Part shown: positions 1 through 8,554 of the stretch, piece after piece
Layout of the letters: the number at the start of each line of letters is the position of its first letter
Position numbering within the stretch: position 1 is the stretch's first letter
Origin: Mucisphaera sp965279675
GTDB lineage: Bacteria; Planctomycetota; Phycisphaerae; Phycisphaerales; Phycisphaeraceae
Assembly: GCF_965279675.1 (NCBI RefSeq)
Contig: NZ_CBDIIJ010000002.1
Coordinates: 1,860,001-1,924,000, forward strand
DNA: 64,000 nt
Reading direction: 5' to 3'
Notes under the pieces: generated by a model
Told to the model about the DNA's origin: nothing
The model's input: the letters and a program-made list of their open reading frames with translations, nothing else
The model's database searches: none
Program-made: the position numbers and the translations under genes

Positions 1-80
1 AGCTGCATCAATCACGGCCGGCTCCTTACCCAGGGACAGGAAGCAAGATAGCCGCAATCAATAGATATGTCAAGCGGTAA

Positions 81-1676
81 CTAAACCTTGCTCATCGGCC
101 GCCCCGGCTCCGGCCAGTCCACATGGAAGAACTGGCCCCGCGCCGAATCCGTCCGCTCAAACGTATGCGCCCCGAAGTAATCCCGCTGCGCCTGCAGCAG
201 GTTCGCCGGCAGCACCGCCGTCCGATACCCGTCGTAATAACTCAGGGCACTCGCAAACGCCGGGATCGGCACGCCCGCGTTCGTCGCCATCGACACCACC
301 GCCCGCCAGTTCGCCTGACCGCCATGCAGCGCCTTCTTGAAATACGGATCAAGCATCAGGTTCTGCAGCTTCCGATCCGCCTTATACGCCTCCGTGATCT
401 TCTGCAGGAACCGCGCCCGAATGATGCACCCGCCCCGGAAAATCTTCGCGATCGCCCCAAAGTCCAGCTTCCAGTCGTACTCGACCTGAGCCTCCGCCAT
501 CAGCTGGAAGCCTTGGGCATAGGCGCAGATCTTCGAACAGTACAACGCATCACGGATCGCCTCGATCGCCTTCGCCTTGCTCATCGGCAGACGAGGCGGC
601 TTCGGCCCACGCAGCTGCTTCGACGCCGTCACCCGCTCATCCTTGATCGCAGAGATACACCGCGCGAACACCGCCTCCGCGATCGCATTCGCCGGGATCC
701 CCAGATCCAGCGCATTCGCCGCCGTCCACTTGCCCGTCCCCTTCTGACCCGCCGTGTCCAGCACCTTGTCGACCAGGAAGCTCCGCTTATACTTCGGATC
801 ACGCTGCTGCAGAATGTCCGCCGTGATCTCAATCAGAAACGAATCCAGATCCCCGCTGTTCCACTCCTCAAACACCTCACTCATCGCATCCGGCTTCATG
901 CCCAATAGCGACTTCATCAACATGTAAGCCTCGCAGATCAGCTGCATGTCGATGTACTCGATCCCGTTGTGCACCATCTTCACGTAGTGCCCCGCCCCAT
1001 TTGCCCCGATATGCACCGTGCACGGCTCTCCCCGCTTCACCACCTTGCCCGGCACATTCAGCTCGATCGGCTTACCCGTCTTCCGATCCACCTTCGCCGC
1101 GATCGCCTTCCAGATCGGCTCCAGCTGCTTCCACGCCTTCTTCGAACCCCCAGGCATCAGCGACGGCCCAAACCTAGCCCCCGTCTCCCCACCCGAAACC
1201 CCCGACCCAATAAACTCCAGCCCCTTCGCCGTCAGCTCCTTCTCCCGACGAATCGTATCCGTCCACAGCGCATTGCCCCCATCAATGATGATGTCCCCCT
1301 TATCCAGATGAGGCACCACCGAATCGATCGTCGCATCCGTCGCAAACCCCGCCTGCACCAGCAGCACAATCTTCCGCGGCCGCTTGATCGACTTCACAAA
1401 CGTCTTCAAACTCTTCGCCCCGATCAACCGATCCGCCGAAGGCTCATTCGCCTTCGCATAAGCAATGAAGTCATCCACCTTCGACGTCGTCCGGTTGAAC
1501 ACCGCCACCGTATACCCGTGATCCGCCATGTTCAGGATCAGGTTCTGACCCATCACCGCCAACCCGATCAGCCCGATATCCGCCCGACCCTCGTTCCGAC
1601 CCGTCGTCTTCTTTTTACGTGCCAAAGTGCTGCTCCATGCTCTGATGCCCAGCCAAAGCGCCAGGCAGGTGGTCAT
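81..1676 (-). CDS. gnd: 6-phosphogluconate dehydrogenase (decarboxylating)
   Basis: Oxidises and decarboxylates 6-phosphogluconate to ribulose 5-phosphate with NADP in the cytosolic oxidative pentose phosphate pathway. The N-terminal Rossmann segment contains GLAVMGQNL, followed by the substrate-binding GVSGGETGAR stretch and the helical C-terminal domain with KGTGKWT; the catalytic lysine region (YVKMVHNGIEY) is intact. Length is close to the long (about 480-residue) family form plus an N-terminal extension. The ATG at 1676 has no ribosome site. A TTG at 1625 has GGAG seven bases upstream and would give a protein starting MARKKK, so 81-1625 may be the true extent. It reads leftward, 118 bases beyond the acyltransferase-like gene, and may share its transcript. 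The function is sure; the start is not. Confidence 0.95.
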   Translation of the reverse strand: MTTCLALWLGIRAWSSTLARKKKTTGRNEGRADIGLIGLAVMGQNLILNMADHGYTVAVFNRTTSKVDDFIAYAKANEPSADRLIGAKSLKTFVKSIKRPRKIVLLVQAGFATDATIDSVVPHLDKGDIIIDGGNALWTDTIRREKELTAKGLEFIGSGVSGGETGARFGPSLMPGGSKKAWKQLEPIWKAIAAKVDRKTGKPIELNVPGKVVKRGEPCTVHIGANGAGHYVKMVHNGIEYIDMQLICEAYMLMKSLLGMKPDAMSEVFEEWNSGDLDSFLIEITADILQQRDPKYKRSFLVDKVLDTAGQKGTGKWTAANALDLGIPANAIAEAVFARCISAIKDERVTASKQLRGPKPPRLPMSKAKAIEAIRDALYCSKICAYAQGFQLMAEAQVEYDWKLDFGAIAKIFRGGCIIRARFLQKITEAYKADRKLQNLMLDPYFKKALHGGQANWRAVVSMATNAGVPIPAFASALSYYDGYRTAVLPANLLQAQRDYFGAHTFERTDSARGQFFHVDWPEPGRPMSKV

Positions 1677-1794
1677 AAAAGTAGTGGCTCACCGGCGACC
1701 CGTCCTCAGCCGCAACACACGCCACAAGCACATCCTAACCTCCCCGCCAGACAACAACCCGCCAACCCCGCATCAACGCAACACAACCCGGCAC

Positions 1795-3855
1795 TCAACT
1801 CCGCCAGACCAGCTTCGCCCGCGTAAAGAAGCACACCGCCAAAGCCAGCAAGAACGTCTGACCCACCGACCACAGGAACAACATCCACGGCCCACCCTCC
1901 GCTAGCCACGACCGCATCAGAATGTTCGGGCTCGCATGAAACGGATCCGCCACAAACGGCAGCAGAATCGGAAGCGCCACCAGCGGAGCCAGCAGATTCC
2001 GAATCCCCACATACGCCAGCATCGGATTCTGACCATTCGCAATCAGCAGACCCGCCGGCCAACGCACACCCCTCGCGTCCAGCCACATCGTCCACCACGC
2101 CACCGTCAGAATCCCCAGCCCCAGGCTCACGCAGTACCAACTCAGCGTGCTAGGCGGACCCTTCTTGATCCCACCCTCGAAAAACGCAAACGTCGTCTCG
2201 CCCGCCGGCCCAGGCAGCACCGCCAGCACCAAACCCGCCACCAGCCACACACTCCCCCACCACGTCAGCACCCGCACATGCCGATCCCACAAATCACTCG
2301 CCGACTGCACCAACGCCAGAATCCCCGCCAACGGCACCAACACCAGCAACGCCGCATAAGGCGTCGAAATTGTCACAAAACCCAGGTCCGCAAACGTCGT
2401 CGCGTAATCCTTCAAACCCACAAACACCCCCACCACCGTGACGAAATACAACAACGACAGCAACAACACCCGCCCCCATCCCCAGCCCGCAATCGTCCGC
2501 TCCGGCTCCAACGCCGCCTTCCGACCCCGACTCACAATCACATCCCCAATCACCGTCCCCGCTACCACAATCCAAACAAACTTGAAATACCCAAACGCAT
2601 AAAGCGGGCTCATGTCCAACACCGACTCAGGCAGCGACCCCGGCAGATAATCATTCACCCACCGAAGATCCAGCCACGCATTCGATATGACAGGAGCGGT
2701 CAAAGCCTCGATCCGCTGGCCAAGCCCACCCTCCACATCCGAAGAAAACAGCCGCCACTCCTCACGCATCGAGACATGATGAGCCACAAACGCAAACGGC
2801 AACCCCACCAATAGCCGCAGCCAGGGCACGCCCCGCGTCACGTACCAAAGCAGCGACGTCACCAGCGATGACCACGCCAACAACAAAATAATGATGTCCA
2901 CATTCGGACCGCCCCAGTCCGCCTGCCAGGTAAACGACCGCCCGTCCCGACTGTTTACCCACACCACCAGCGACCACGCCGCCGCAATCCCCAAAAGCCG
3001 CAGACTCAGCCGCGCCGAAGCCGACGTCCCCTTCGGTAAGCGCACCAGCACCGCAAACGGAATCACAAACGCCACCAGCGCAATACACCACGTCGAAAAC
3101 GTCGACGGACTATCTATCACCCCTGGCGTCACCGTATGCACATATAACGCAAACGCCACCAGCACCACAAAACGCCACACACACTGGAACGGATACCCCC
3201 ACCACGAACCACCCTTCGCACGACGGGCCGCATACGCCAGCGGGATCGCCACACCCATCGCAAACAAAAACAACGGGAACACCCAGTCCACCCACGTAAA
3301 CGACGGCCACCCCAGATAAAACGTCCCCGGATCCGACACCGCCGGCCAAACCTCACTCGCCGCCGAATCGGCCACCGGACCATCCAACGCAGCATCAAGC
3401 GCCGAAACGTCCGTCGCCTCCGCATCCGGCTGCGCATCATGATGCAACTCAGCCGGCAAAAACCACGGGTAGTACCCGTGATACATCCCGTTCCACAAAC
3501 CACCCGGCACAATCCCCGACAGACACATCCCCAGAATCGCCAGACCCCGCAGCGCATCCACCGCATACGACCGCGCCAGCCCAGGCTTCTCGACCCGGCT
3601 GGGCACCGCCTCCGCATGCTCCTCCTCCGAACCCACCGCCACCCCCGCCGTCGATGCCTCCTCCAACGGCTCCGGGTCCTTCAGCAGGTACTCACTCGGC
3701 AGCTCCCGCTGAACCTCCTCCTGATAAGTCTCCTCCGGCACCTCTTGCTGAGAAGAGTCACCAGACGGTTCCTCGGACTGCCCAGGCGGCGAAAGCGGAT
3801 CGTAAGACTCAGGGGCCCGCTCGCCGTCACGCTCTCTGTCACGTGGTTCGTTCAT
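1795..3855 (-). CDS. multi-pass membrane protein, DUF5009 / heparan-alpha-glucosaminide acetyltransferase-like
   Basis: A 686-residue inner-membrane protein. The first ~95 residues are hydrophilic and rich in Glu, Pro and Ser, and look cytoplasmic and disordered. Then YAVDALRGLAILGM starts the membrane domain, and TWVDWVFPLFLFAMGVAIP follows; both resemble the HGSNAT/DUF5009/DUF1624 family, which moves acetyl groups across membranes onto amino sugars. About ten further hydrophobic segments follow. Acetyl transfer to a sugar or cell-envelope glycan is inference from family only. The start overlaps the 3' end of the ABC ATPase gene by 17 bases, so translation is probably coupled and the gene is the last of the lysS-permease-ATPase run. 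The long acidic N-terminus is unusual for the family. Confidence 0.7.
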   Translation of the reverse strand: MNEPRDRERDGERAPESYDPLSPPGQSEEPSGDSSQQEVPEETYQEEVQRELPSEYLLKDPEPLEEASTAGVAVGSEEEHAEAVPSRVEKPGLARSYAVDALRGLAILGMCLSGIVPGGLWNGMYHGYYPWFLPAELHHDAQPDAEATDVSALDAALDGPVADSAASEVWPAVSDPGTFYLGWPSFTWVDWVFPLFLFAMGVAIPLAYAARRAKGGSWWGYPFQCVWRFVVLVAFALYVHTVTPGVIDSPSTFSTWCIALVAFVIPFAVLVRLPKGTSASARLSLRLLGIAAAWSLVVWVNSRDGRSFTWQADWGGPNVDIIILLLAWSSLVTSLLWYVTRGVPWLRLLVGLPFAFVAHHVSMREEWRLFSSDVEGGLGQRIEALTAPVISNAWLDLRWVNDYLPGSLPESVLDMSPLYAFGYFKFVWIVVAGTVIGDVIVSRGRKAALEPERTIAGWGWGRVLLLSLLYFVTVVGVFVGLKDYATTFADLGFVTISTPYAALLVLVPLAGILALVQSASDLWDRHVRVLTWWGSVWLVAGLVLAVLPGPAGETTFAFFEGGIKKGPPSTLSWYCVSLGLGILTVAWWTMWLDARGVRWPAGLLIANGQNPMLAYVGIRNLLAPLVALPILLPFVADPFHASPNILMRSWLAEGGPWMLFLWSVGQTFLLALAVCFFTRAKLVWRS

Positions 3856-4534
3856 GGCTATCCATCAGGGTACCGGCTTCAAGCCGCAACTGCCTGTCCG
3901 CCGCATCCGCCACCCCATGATCGTGGGTGACCAACACGATGGTCTGACCCTCCCCGTGAAGCTTGCGCAGCAGATCGATAATCTCCCGGCTCGTCTGCAC
4001 ATCCAGATTCCCCGTCGGCTCGTCCGCCAGCAGCAACGCCGGCCGATTGATCAGCGCCCGCGCAATCGCCACCCGCTGACGCTCTCCCCCCGACAACCGC
4101 TCCACCCGATGATTCAGCCGATCCCCCAGCCCCATCAGCTCCAGCAGACGCGTCGCCTCCCGACGAGCCTCACCCCGCACCCGACCCCACCCAAACGGCC
4201 CCGGCTCGATCATCGCCGCCAGCAGCACGTTCTCAATCGCACTCAACTCCGACAAAAGGTGGTAAGCCTGAAACACAAAACCCACATGCCGATTCCGATA
4301 CCGGTTGATCCCGATCTTCCGAATGTCACGGTCGTCAAACCTGATCTCACCCGCATCCGGCCGATCCAGCCCCCCCAGCAGATGCAGCAGCGTGCTCTTG
4401 CCCGAACCCGACCGCCCCAGAATCGTCACCCACTCACCCGCCTCGATCGACACCGCCGCGTCCGCCAGCACCTCCAGCCGACGCGGGCCCGACCGAAACG
4501 TCTTCGATAAACCCGTCGCCTCCAGCCTACTCAT
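3839..4534 (-). CDS. ABC transporter ATP-binding protein, LolD/MacB type
   Basis: A 231-residue ATPase subunit of a type VII (MacB/LolCDE-like) ABC system. Walker A is GRSGSGKST near residue 40, the signature is LSGGERQR near 145, and Walker B is LLLADEPTGNLD; the H-loop (THDHG) is present. The ADEPTGNLD form and the length are typical of LolD, FtsE and MacB ATPases, which drive extraction of lipoproteins or other periplasmic conformational work rather than membrane-crossing transport. It overlaps the upstream permease gene by 8 bases and the downstream membrane gene by 17, so the three are tightly coupled. The substrate cannot be read from sequence; lipoprotein release is a family-based guess. 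Confidence 0.88.
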   Translation of the reverse strand: MSRLEATGLSKTFRSGPRRLEVLADAAVSIEAGEWVTILGRSGSGKSTLLHLLGGLDRPDAGEIRFDDRDIRKIGINRYRNRHVGFVFQAYHLLSELSAIENVLLAAMIEPGPFGWGRVRGEARREATRLLELMGLGDRLNHRVERLSGGERQRVAIARALINRPALLLADEPTGNLDVQTSREIIDLLRKLHGEGQTIVLVTHDHGVADAADRQLRLEAGTLMDSHERTT

Positions 4535-6269
4535 GACGAAGCGCCTCCACCGGGTCCAGACGCGCTGCCATGATCGCCGGCAACGCAGCCCCGATCACCG
4601 AAGACAACACCGCCCCCAACACAATCGCTAGCGCCTCCATCGGATTCACCTGATTCGGGATCCGATCAAAGAAATACGTCTGCGGGTCCCACATCCGCCA
4701 ACCCGAAAGCCGGTAGATCACATCCTGCAACTCATTCAGGTAGATCACCGTCGACCCACCCAAAGCCAACCCCAGCAGACTACCCACCGCTCCGATCGCC
4801 AACCCATACCCCAGAAAAATACTCAGGATCCCCGCCCGCGAACCACCCACCGCCCGAATCACACCAATATCCCGGATGTTCGACAGCACCGTCATATAAA
4901 AAGTCACAGCCACCATCACCACCGCCACAATCGAGATGATCACAAACAAAAACGTGACCATCCCCTTCTCGTTCTGTACCGCCGTCAACACTCGCCGATG
5001 CACCTGCTCCCAGGTCATCACGTACAGAGGCGTCGCCATCTCCATCTCACGCTGAAACGCCGCCACCTCCGCCCGCACCGCCTCGCTCGTCTCGTCAGGC
5101 GAATAACCCTCCGCCGAACGAATCAGCACCTGCGACGCCCGCGACGCAATCACCTCACCCGTCGGCTCCCCCGTCTCCGGGTCCACCCGCTCCGCCTCAT
5201 CCATCCTCAGCATCGCCTGCACCAGCTCAAACGGCGCATACACCCGGTTCGCATCCACGTCGTACAAACCGCTCTTAAACTCATTCACCACCACCATCCG
5301 ACGCACCGCCGGATCCAGCAAAGCCCCCGACCGCGTGATCGGCACCACCGTCAGCGTCACCTCACGCTCCAGCGACCGATCCTCAAACACATACGCACCC
5401 TCCGGGTCACGCTGGCTGAACGGATTCACCTCGATCCCCATCACCAGCCCCCGAAGCTCCGCCCCATCCTCCGGCTGCCACGCCGCAGGCGGGTCCATCG
5501 CCATCCCATACCCCGCCACGTCAAACGCCTCCAGATCCTCCCGCTGACGCTCCACCAGCGCCCGACCCTCCGCCGATAGCTCCCCGAAACTCTCGACATA
5601 CCGATCAAACGCTTCGAGATAATCCTCCGTCCCCCAGTAAAGCGTTGCCCGAAACCCCAGCACCCGATCCAGCCGCTCCGGGTCCACCCCCTGCACCTGG
5701 ACCGTCAGCGTCTGACCCCGAAAACGCACCAGCCCATACGCCTCAATCATCGGCGCACCCGCCGCCACCTCCGGCAGCGCCTCGATCCGCTCGATCATCG
5801 CGTCGTAATGCGGAAACCCGTTCTGCCCGTAATTCGTGATCACCACATCGCCCGTCAACCGACGTGCCGACTCACCCAGAAGATCCAGAAAACCGCCCAT
5901 CACCGAGATCACCACGATCACCATCGCCGTGCACAACATCACCGTCAGCGCCGCGAACAGAGGCGGTAACCGCCGCCGCAGATACCGACGAACCATCACG
6001 TGCTGATACACCCCACCCCGAAGCGATAACAACAAAAACAACCCCAACGCCGCCACCGGACCACCCCAAAGCAGCCACGCACCCTGCTGCGCCCCAAGCA
6101 GAAACACCCCCGCAATCAGCCCGATCAGAATCAGCACCCCCACCGTCAGCAGCATCAGCTTGCCAACCGTCACCACCACATCCGTTACCAACGCACGCAC
6201 CAACCCGCCAAGCCCCGACGAGCCATCACCACGATCCGCCTTGTCATCGACCGCGTCAGAGTCACTCAC
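4527..6269 (-). CDS. FtsX/LolE-like ABC transporter permease
   Basis: Permease partner of the adjacent LolD-type ATPase. Two hydrophobic segments near the N-terminus are followed by a MacB-like periplasmic domain (LTGDVVITNY, later ARAEGYSPDE-type sequence) and by the FtsX module with three membrane segments, including GVIRAVGGSRAGI, a hallmark of FtsX/LolE permeases. The extra N-terminal membrane pair before the usual first helix is a planctomycete-style variation. I chose GTG at 6269, one base beyond the lysS stop; the open frame runs back to 6326 inside lysS, but that would give a 56-base overlap with no better ribosome site. The product is an inner-membrane protein; its substrate is unknown, lipoproteins being the leading guess. 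Confidence 0.82.
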   Translation of the reverse strand: MSDSDAVDDKADRGDGSSGLGGLVRALVTDVVVTVGKLMLLTVGVLILIGLIAGVFLLGAQQGAWLLWGGPVAALGLFLLLSLRGGVYQHVMVRRYLRRRLPPLFAALTVMLCTAMVIVVISVMGGFLDLLGESARRLTGDVVITNYGQNGFPHYDAMIERIEALPEVAAGAPMIEAYGLVRFRGQTLTVQVQGVDPERLDRVLGFRATLYWGTEDYLEAFDRYVESFGELSAEGRALVERQREDLEAFDVAGYGMAMDPPAAWQPEDGAELRGLVMGIEVNPFSQRDPEGAYVFEDRSLEREVTLTVVPITRSGALLDPAVRRMVVVNEFKSGLYDVDANRVYAPFELVQAMLRMDEAERVDPETGEPTGEVIASRASQVLIRSAEGYSPDETSEAVRAEVAAFQREMEMATPLYVMTWEQVHRRVLTAVQNEKGMVTFLFVIISIVAVVMVAVTFYMTVLSNIRDIGVIRAVGGSRAGILSIFLGYGLAIGAVGSLLGLALGGSTVIYLNELQDVIYRLSGWRMWDPQTYFFDRIPNQVNPMEALAIVLGAVLSSVIGAALPAIMAARLDPVEALRHE

Positions 6270-6270
6270 G

Positions 6271-7890
6271 TCAGTTGCCGGCCTCAGTCCCAGCCGCAGA
6301 ACCCGCAGCCGCCATCGCCTCACCACCCTGAGGACGCATCAGCGGGAACAGAATCACATCCCGGATCGACCGCTGATTCGTCAGCAGCATCACCAGCCGA
6401 TCAATCCCAACCCCAAGCCCCCCAGCAGGCGGCATCCCCACCCGCAGCGCCTCCAGGAAATCCTCGTCCACATTCCTGAACGTCGACTCCTCATCGTCCA
6501 ACCCCGAAATCTGCTGACGGAAGTTCGCCTCCTGCACATCCGGATCATTCAACTCCGTATACGCATTCGCCAGCTCCATCCCCGCGATGTAAAGCTCAAA
6601 CCGCTCCGCGATCTCCGGCAGATCCGCCTTCCGCTTCGTCAACGGACAAAGCGACGCCGGATAGTCCATCACAAACGTCGGCTGGATCAGGTGCTCCTCC
6701 ACCGTCTCCTCCCACACCTCCGACAGCACCAGGTCATCCGCCTTCCCATCCGGCTCCAGCCCGAGCTGCTTCGCCTTCGCACGAACCAGCTCCATGTTCG
6801 TCGCCGGGAAGTCGTGATGCTCCTCAAACAATTCGTGATACGTCGCCCGCCTAAATGGCAACTCGTAACTGATCTCCCGATCACCAAACGGCAGCGTCTC
6901 CGCACCGATGATGTCCTTCGCCAGCGTATGAATCAGCGTCTCCGTCAACGCCATCATCGACCGGTAATCCCCATACGCCTGATACAACTCAAGCATCGTG
7001 AACTCAGGGTTGTGCCGAGGCGACAAACCTTCATTACGAAAGTTCCGGTTGATCTCAAACACCCGCGGCATCCCACCCACCAGCAAGCGCTTCAGATACA
7101 ACTCCGGTGCAATCCGCAGATACAGATCCAGATCCAGCGCGTTGTGATGCGTGATGAACGGCCGCGCCGCCGCACCACCCGCGATCGGCTGCATCATCGG
7201 CGTCTCAACCTCCAGATACCCATCACCCAGATGAGCAGGGGGGTCCGACAAAAACGTACGCACCCGATTGATGATCCGACTCCGCTTCTGGAACACACCC
7301 ATCACAGGCGGGTTGTCATACAGATCCACGTACCGCTTCCGGTAACGCTGCTCCGGGTCCGTCAGCCCCTGATACTTGTTAGGCGGCAGCGCCAAACTCT
7401 TCGTCGTCACCGCGAACCCGCCCTCAGCATCCTCATGCTGCTTCGTCGCCCAAAGCGTCACCTCCCCCGTCTTCGTCGTCGCCAACGGACCCTCCGCCAT
7501 CACCAGATCGGCCAGGTCCGTCCCCTTCGCCATCTTGAACGTCTCGGTCCCCACCGCCTTCTTACTCACCGCCACCTGCAGATCACCCGACGCATCACGC
7601 AGCAGCATGAAGATCAGGTTCCCCATCACACGATGCTGAATCACCCGACCCGCCACCCGCGCAATCGGACGACGATCGTCATCCGCGTTCGCCTTGTGCG
7701 CCTCATCCGCTGCCGGGTCATAACGATCCCGAGCCGTCGCCAGCGGGACCAGCCCATCCACCCGATGACCAAAAGGATCGCGACCAAAATCATCCCGCAA
7801 CCGTTCCAGCTTCTTCCGCCGGTCGGCCAGAAGTTCAGCGGTCGTCGATTCGGGCTTACCGGAAGCTGGAGGATCTTGGCGTTCTGACAT
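6271..7890 (-). CDS. lysS: lysyl-tRNA synthetase, class II
   Basis: Charges tRNA-Lys with lysine in the cytosol. The 539-residue protein has the N-terminal OB-fold tRNA anticodon domain (ARVAGRVIQHR to about residue 180) and a class II catalytic core. Motif 2 is visible as FEINRNFRNEG with the downstream HNPEFTMLE, and motif 3 as GLGVGIDRLVMLLT near the C-terminus. The lysine-specific run RYRKRYVDL is intact. No strong ribosome site precedes the ATG at 7890. It lies downstream of rplS and its terminator, and upstream of the ABC permease, whose start is one base after the lysS stop; lysS is therefore the head of that operon. A short Ala/Gly-rich tail ends the protein. Confidence 0.96.
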   Translation of the reverse strand: MSERQDPPASGKPESTTAELLADRRKKLERLRDDFGRDPFGHRVDGLVPLATARDRYDPAADEAHKANADDDRRPIARVAGRVIQHRVMGNLIFMLLRDASGDLQVAVSKKAVGTETFKMAKGTDLADLVMAEGPLATTKTGEVTLWATKQHEDAEGGFAVTTKSLALPPNKYQGLTDPEQRYRKRYVDLYDNPPVMGVFQKRSRIINRVRTFLSDPPAHLGDGYLEVETPMMQPIAGGAAARPFITHHNALDLDLYLRIAPELYLKRLLVGGMPRVFEINRNFRNEGLSPRHNPEFTMLELYQAYGDYRSMMALTETLIHTLAKDIIGAETLPFGDREISYELPFRRATYHELFEEHHDFPATNMELVRAKAKQLGLEPDGKADDLVLSEVWEETVEEHLIQPTFVMDYPASLCPLTKRKADLPEIAERFELYIAGMELANAYTELNDPDVQEANFRQQISGLDDEESTFRNVDEDFLEALRVGMPPAGGLGVGIDRLVMLLTNQRSIRDVILFPLMRPQGGEAMAAAGSAAGTEAGN

Positions 7891-7937
7891 GACCAGATCG
7901 TATCAGCCCGCGCATCATCAACCCAAACCACCACGCC

Positions 7938-7971
7938 TAAAAAAACAGCGGCCGCCTCATCGAGACGGCCG
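7938..7971 (-). terminator. Rho-independent terminator of rplS
   Basis: Read on the minus strand, a 10-bp stem (CGGCCG core, one G-U pair, loop of three) is followed by CTG and a run of seven T. It lies 28 bases after the rplS stop and separates the ribosomal operon from lysS. Confidence 0.85.
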
Positions 7972-7998
7972 CCGCCAAAGCTTCATCAAAACAAAAGA

Positions 7999-8451
7999 TC
8001 AGGATTCGTCAGAATCGCCCTCGGCCGCAGCCGCCGCGGCAGCCGCCGCCTTCGCCTTCTTGCCAGCCGGTGCCGGAATCACACCCGCCACGTTCTTCAG
8101 ACCGCGACGGCGATCCGGAAGACGACGAGCCTTACCAACACGGTCACGCAGGAAGTAAAGCCGCGAGCGACGGGTATGCCCGTGACGCACAACCTCAATC
8201 AGCGACACACGCGGCGAGTGCAGCGGGAACGTACGCTCCACGCCCTCGTTCGCCACAATCCGTCGAACCGTCATGGTCTGCTCAAGGCCCGAGCCCTGCA
8301 TCTTCAGCACCACACCGCTGAAAACCTGAATACGCTCCTTCGAACCCTCAATGATCCGCACGTGCACGTTCACCGTGTCACCCACAGAAACCTTGGGAAG
8401 GTCGGACTTCAGTTGACCGGCTTGAACAGCCTGGATAATCGCGTCGCTCAT
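7999..8451 (-). CDS. rplS: 50S ribosomal protein L19
   Basis: Large-subunit protein at the 30S-50S interface. The conserved body runs from VSVGDTVNVHVRI through GVERTFPLHSPR and RRSRLYFLRDR. The ATG at 8451 is preceded by AGAGG with an 8-base spacer; the open frame continues to 8496 but that extension has no homology to L19. After about residue 125 there is an Ala/Lys-rich tail containing a run of about eight alanines and an acidic end, so the protein (150 residues) is longer than the usual 115. It is the last gene of rpsP-trmD-rplS and ends at a strong terminator. Tails of this sort are common in ribosomal proteins of high-GC planctomycetes. Confidence 0.96.
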   Translation of the reverse strand: MSDAIIQAVQAGQLKSDLPKVSVGDTVNVHVRIIEGSKERIQVFSGVVLKMQGSGLEQTMTVRRIVANEGVERTFPLHSPRVSLIEVVRHGHTRRSRLYFLRDRVGKARRLPDRRRGLKNVAGVIPAPAGKKAKAAAAAAAAAEGDSDES

Positions 8452-8554
8452 GGCGTAAACCTCTGGGGCTTCCTCTAAATCAGTCGAGCCGAACAATGTA
8501 CCGCAGTTTTAATCCATCAACAAACGGGCCACTTTTGAACAAAATCCCCCGTTT

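Noticed and set aside
123..908. 261-codon rightward open frame
   Set aside because: It is antisense to gnd, extremely rich in Arg/Pro/His as expected from a high-GC shadow frame, and has no family motifs.
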